Made by a program: the position numbers and the translations under genes. From the NCBI GenBank assembly GCA_945828175.1, contig CALZQD010000051.1, positions 1 to 9,356 on the forward strand: 9,356 nucleotides of DNA. Direction: 5' to 3'. Shown here in pieces: positions 9,332 through 9,356 of this stretch. The stretch is from an uncultured Bacteroidales bacterium. Its GTDB lineage: Bacteria > Bacteroidota > Bacteroidia > Bacteroidales > Muribaculaceae. How positions within the stretch are numbered: position 1 is the first letter of the stretch; each line of letters begins with the position of its first letter. Below the pieces are notes generated by a model. That model was not told the origin of the DNA, did no database searches, and saw nothing but the letters and a program-made list of their open reading frames with translations.

Positions 9332-9356
9332 CTGTCTCTTATACACATCTCCGAGC
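9332..9356. other. Illumina Nextera/Tn5 adapter contamination (not genomic)
   Basis: Positions 9332-9350 read CTGTCTCTTATACACATCT, the 19-bp Tn5 mosaic end used in Nextera libraries. The next six bases, CCGAGC, are the start of the Nextera read-2 transposase adapter. The genomic sequence therefore stops at about 9331. Minus-strand translations across this piece begin with MYKRQ or MCIRDR, peptides that come from the adapter and not from a gene. Confidence 0.98.

Noticed and set aside
8752..9348. Minus-strand open frame of 198 codons starting MCIRDR
   Set aside because: It begins in the Nextera adapter, is out of frame with fbp, and runs through the terminator and promoter into the membrane fusion gene; it is not a gene.

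Overview
This window is almost filled by one seven-gene, minus-strand operon that pairs a tripartite ABC exporter with its own two-component system. It looks like gut-type Bacteroidales DNA, perhaps Muribaculaceae, from a metagenomic assembly. The reasons are: moderately GC-rich coding sequence with AT-rich gaps, no Shine-Dalgarno-like leaders, a TolC homologue with the aromatic C-terminal block common in Bacteroidetes, a GAFTDA-type sigma-54 activator, and a class III fructose-1,6-bisphosphatase neighbour. The family-level assignment is a guess.

Layout, in the direction of transcription (right to left). At the right edge, 9332-9356 is Illumina Nextera/Tn5 adapter, not genome. It cuts into the 3' third or less of a class III fbp gene (8969-9331), which ends at a strong hairpin terminator (8918-8947). 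Just downstream is a good -24/-12 sigma-54 promoter (8864-8880). It would start transcription about 17 nt before the first operon gene. The operon then runs: membrane fusion protein (7589-8836), FtsX-type permease 1 (6287-7561), FtsX-type permease 2 (4961-6283), MacB/LolD-type ATPase (4249-4920), TolC-family outer-membrane protein (2780-4252), NtrC-family sigma-54 response regulator (1411-2757) and HAMP-PAS sensor histidine kinase (102-1421). Spacings are 27, 3, 40, -4, 22 and -11 nt, so one transcription unit is likely. The last 101 bases at the left edge are AT-rich and hold no gene.

How the parts may work together. The kinase has two membrane helices, almost no periplasmic domain and a cytoplasmic PAS domain, so it probably senses something at or inside the inner membrane. 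It should phosphorylate Asp50 of the response regulator, which would remodel sigma-54 RNA polymerase at the promoter ahead of the operon. That would raise both the exporter and its regulators, a positive feedback loop. The exporter would consist of a heteromeric permease pair powered by one ATPase, a periplasmic adaptor and an outer-membrane channel. The exported substrate cannot be told from sequence; antimicrobial peptides, lipids, lipoproteins and secreted peptides are all possible for this family.

No CRISPR array, tRNA, rRNA, insertion sequence or phage gene was seen. The most interesting points are the self-contained sigma-54 feedback design and a palindrome that may serve both as the fbp terminator and as an activator-binding site.
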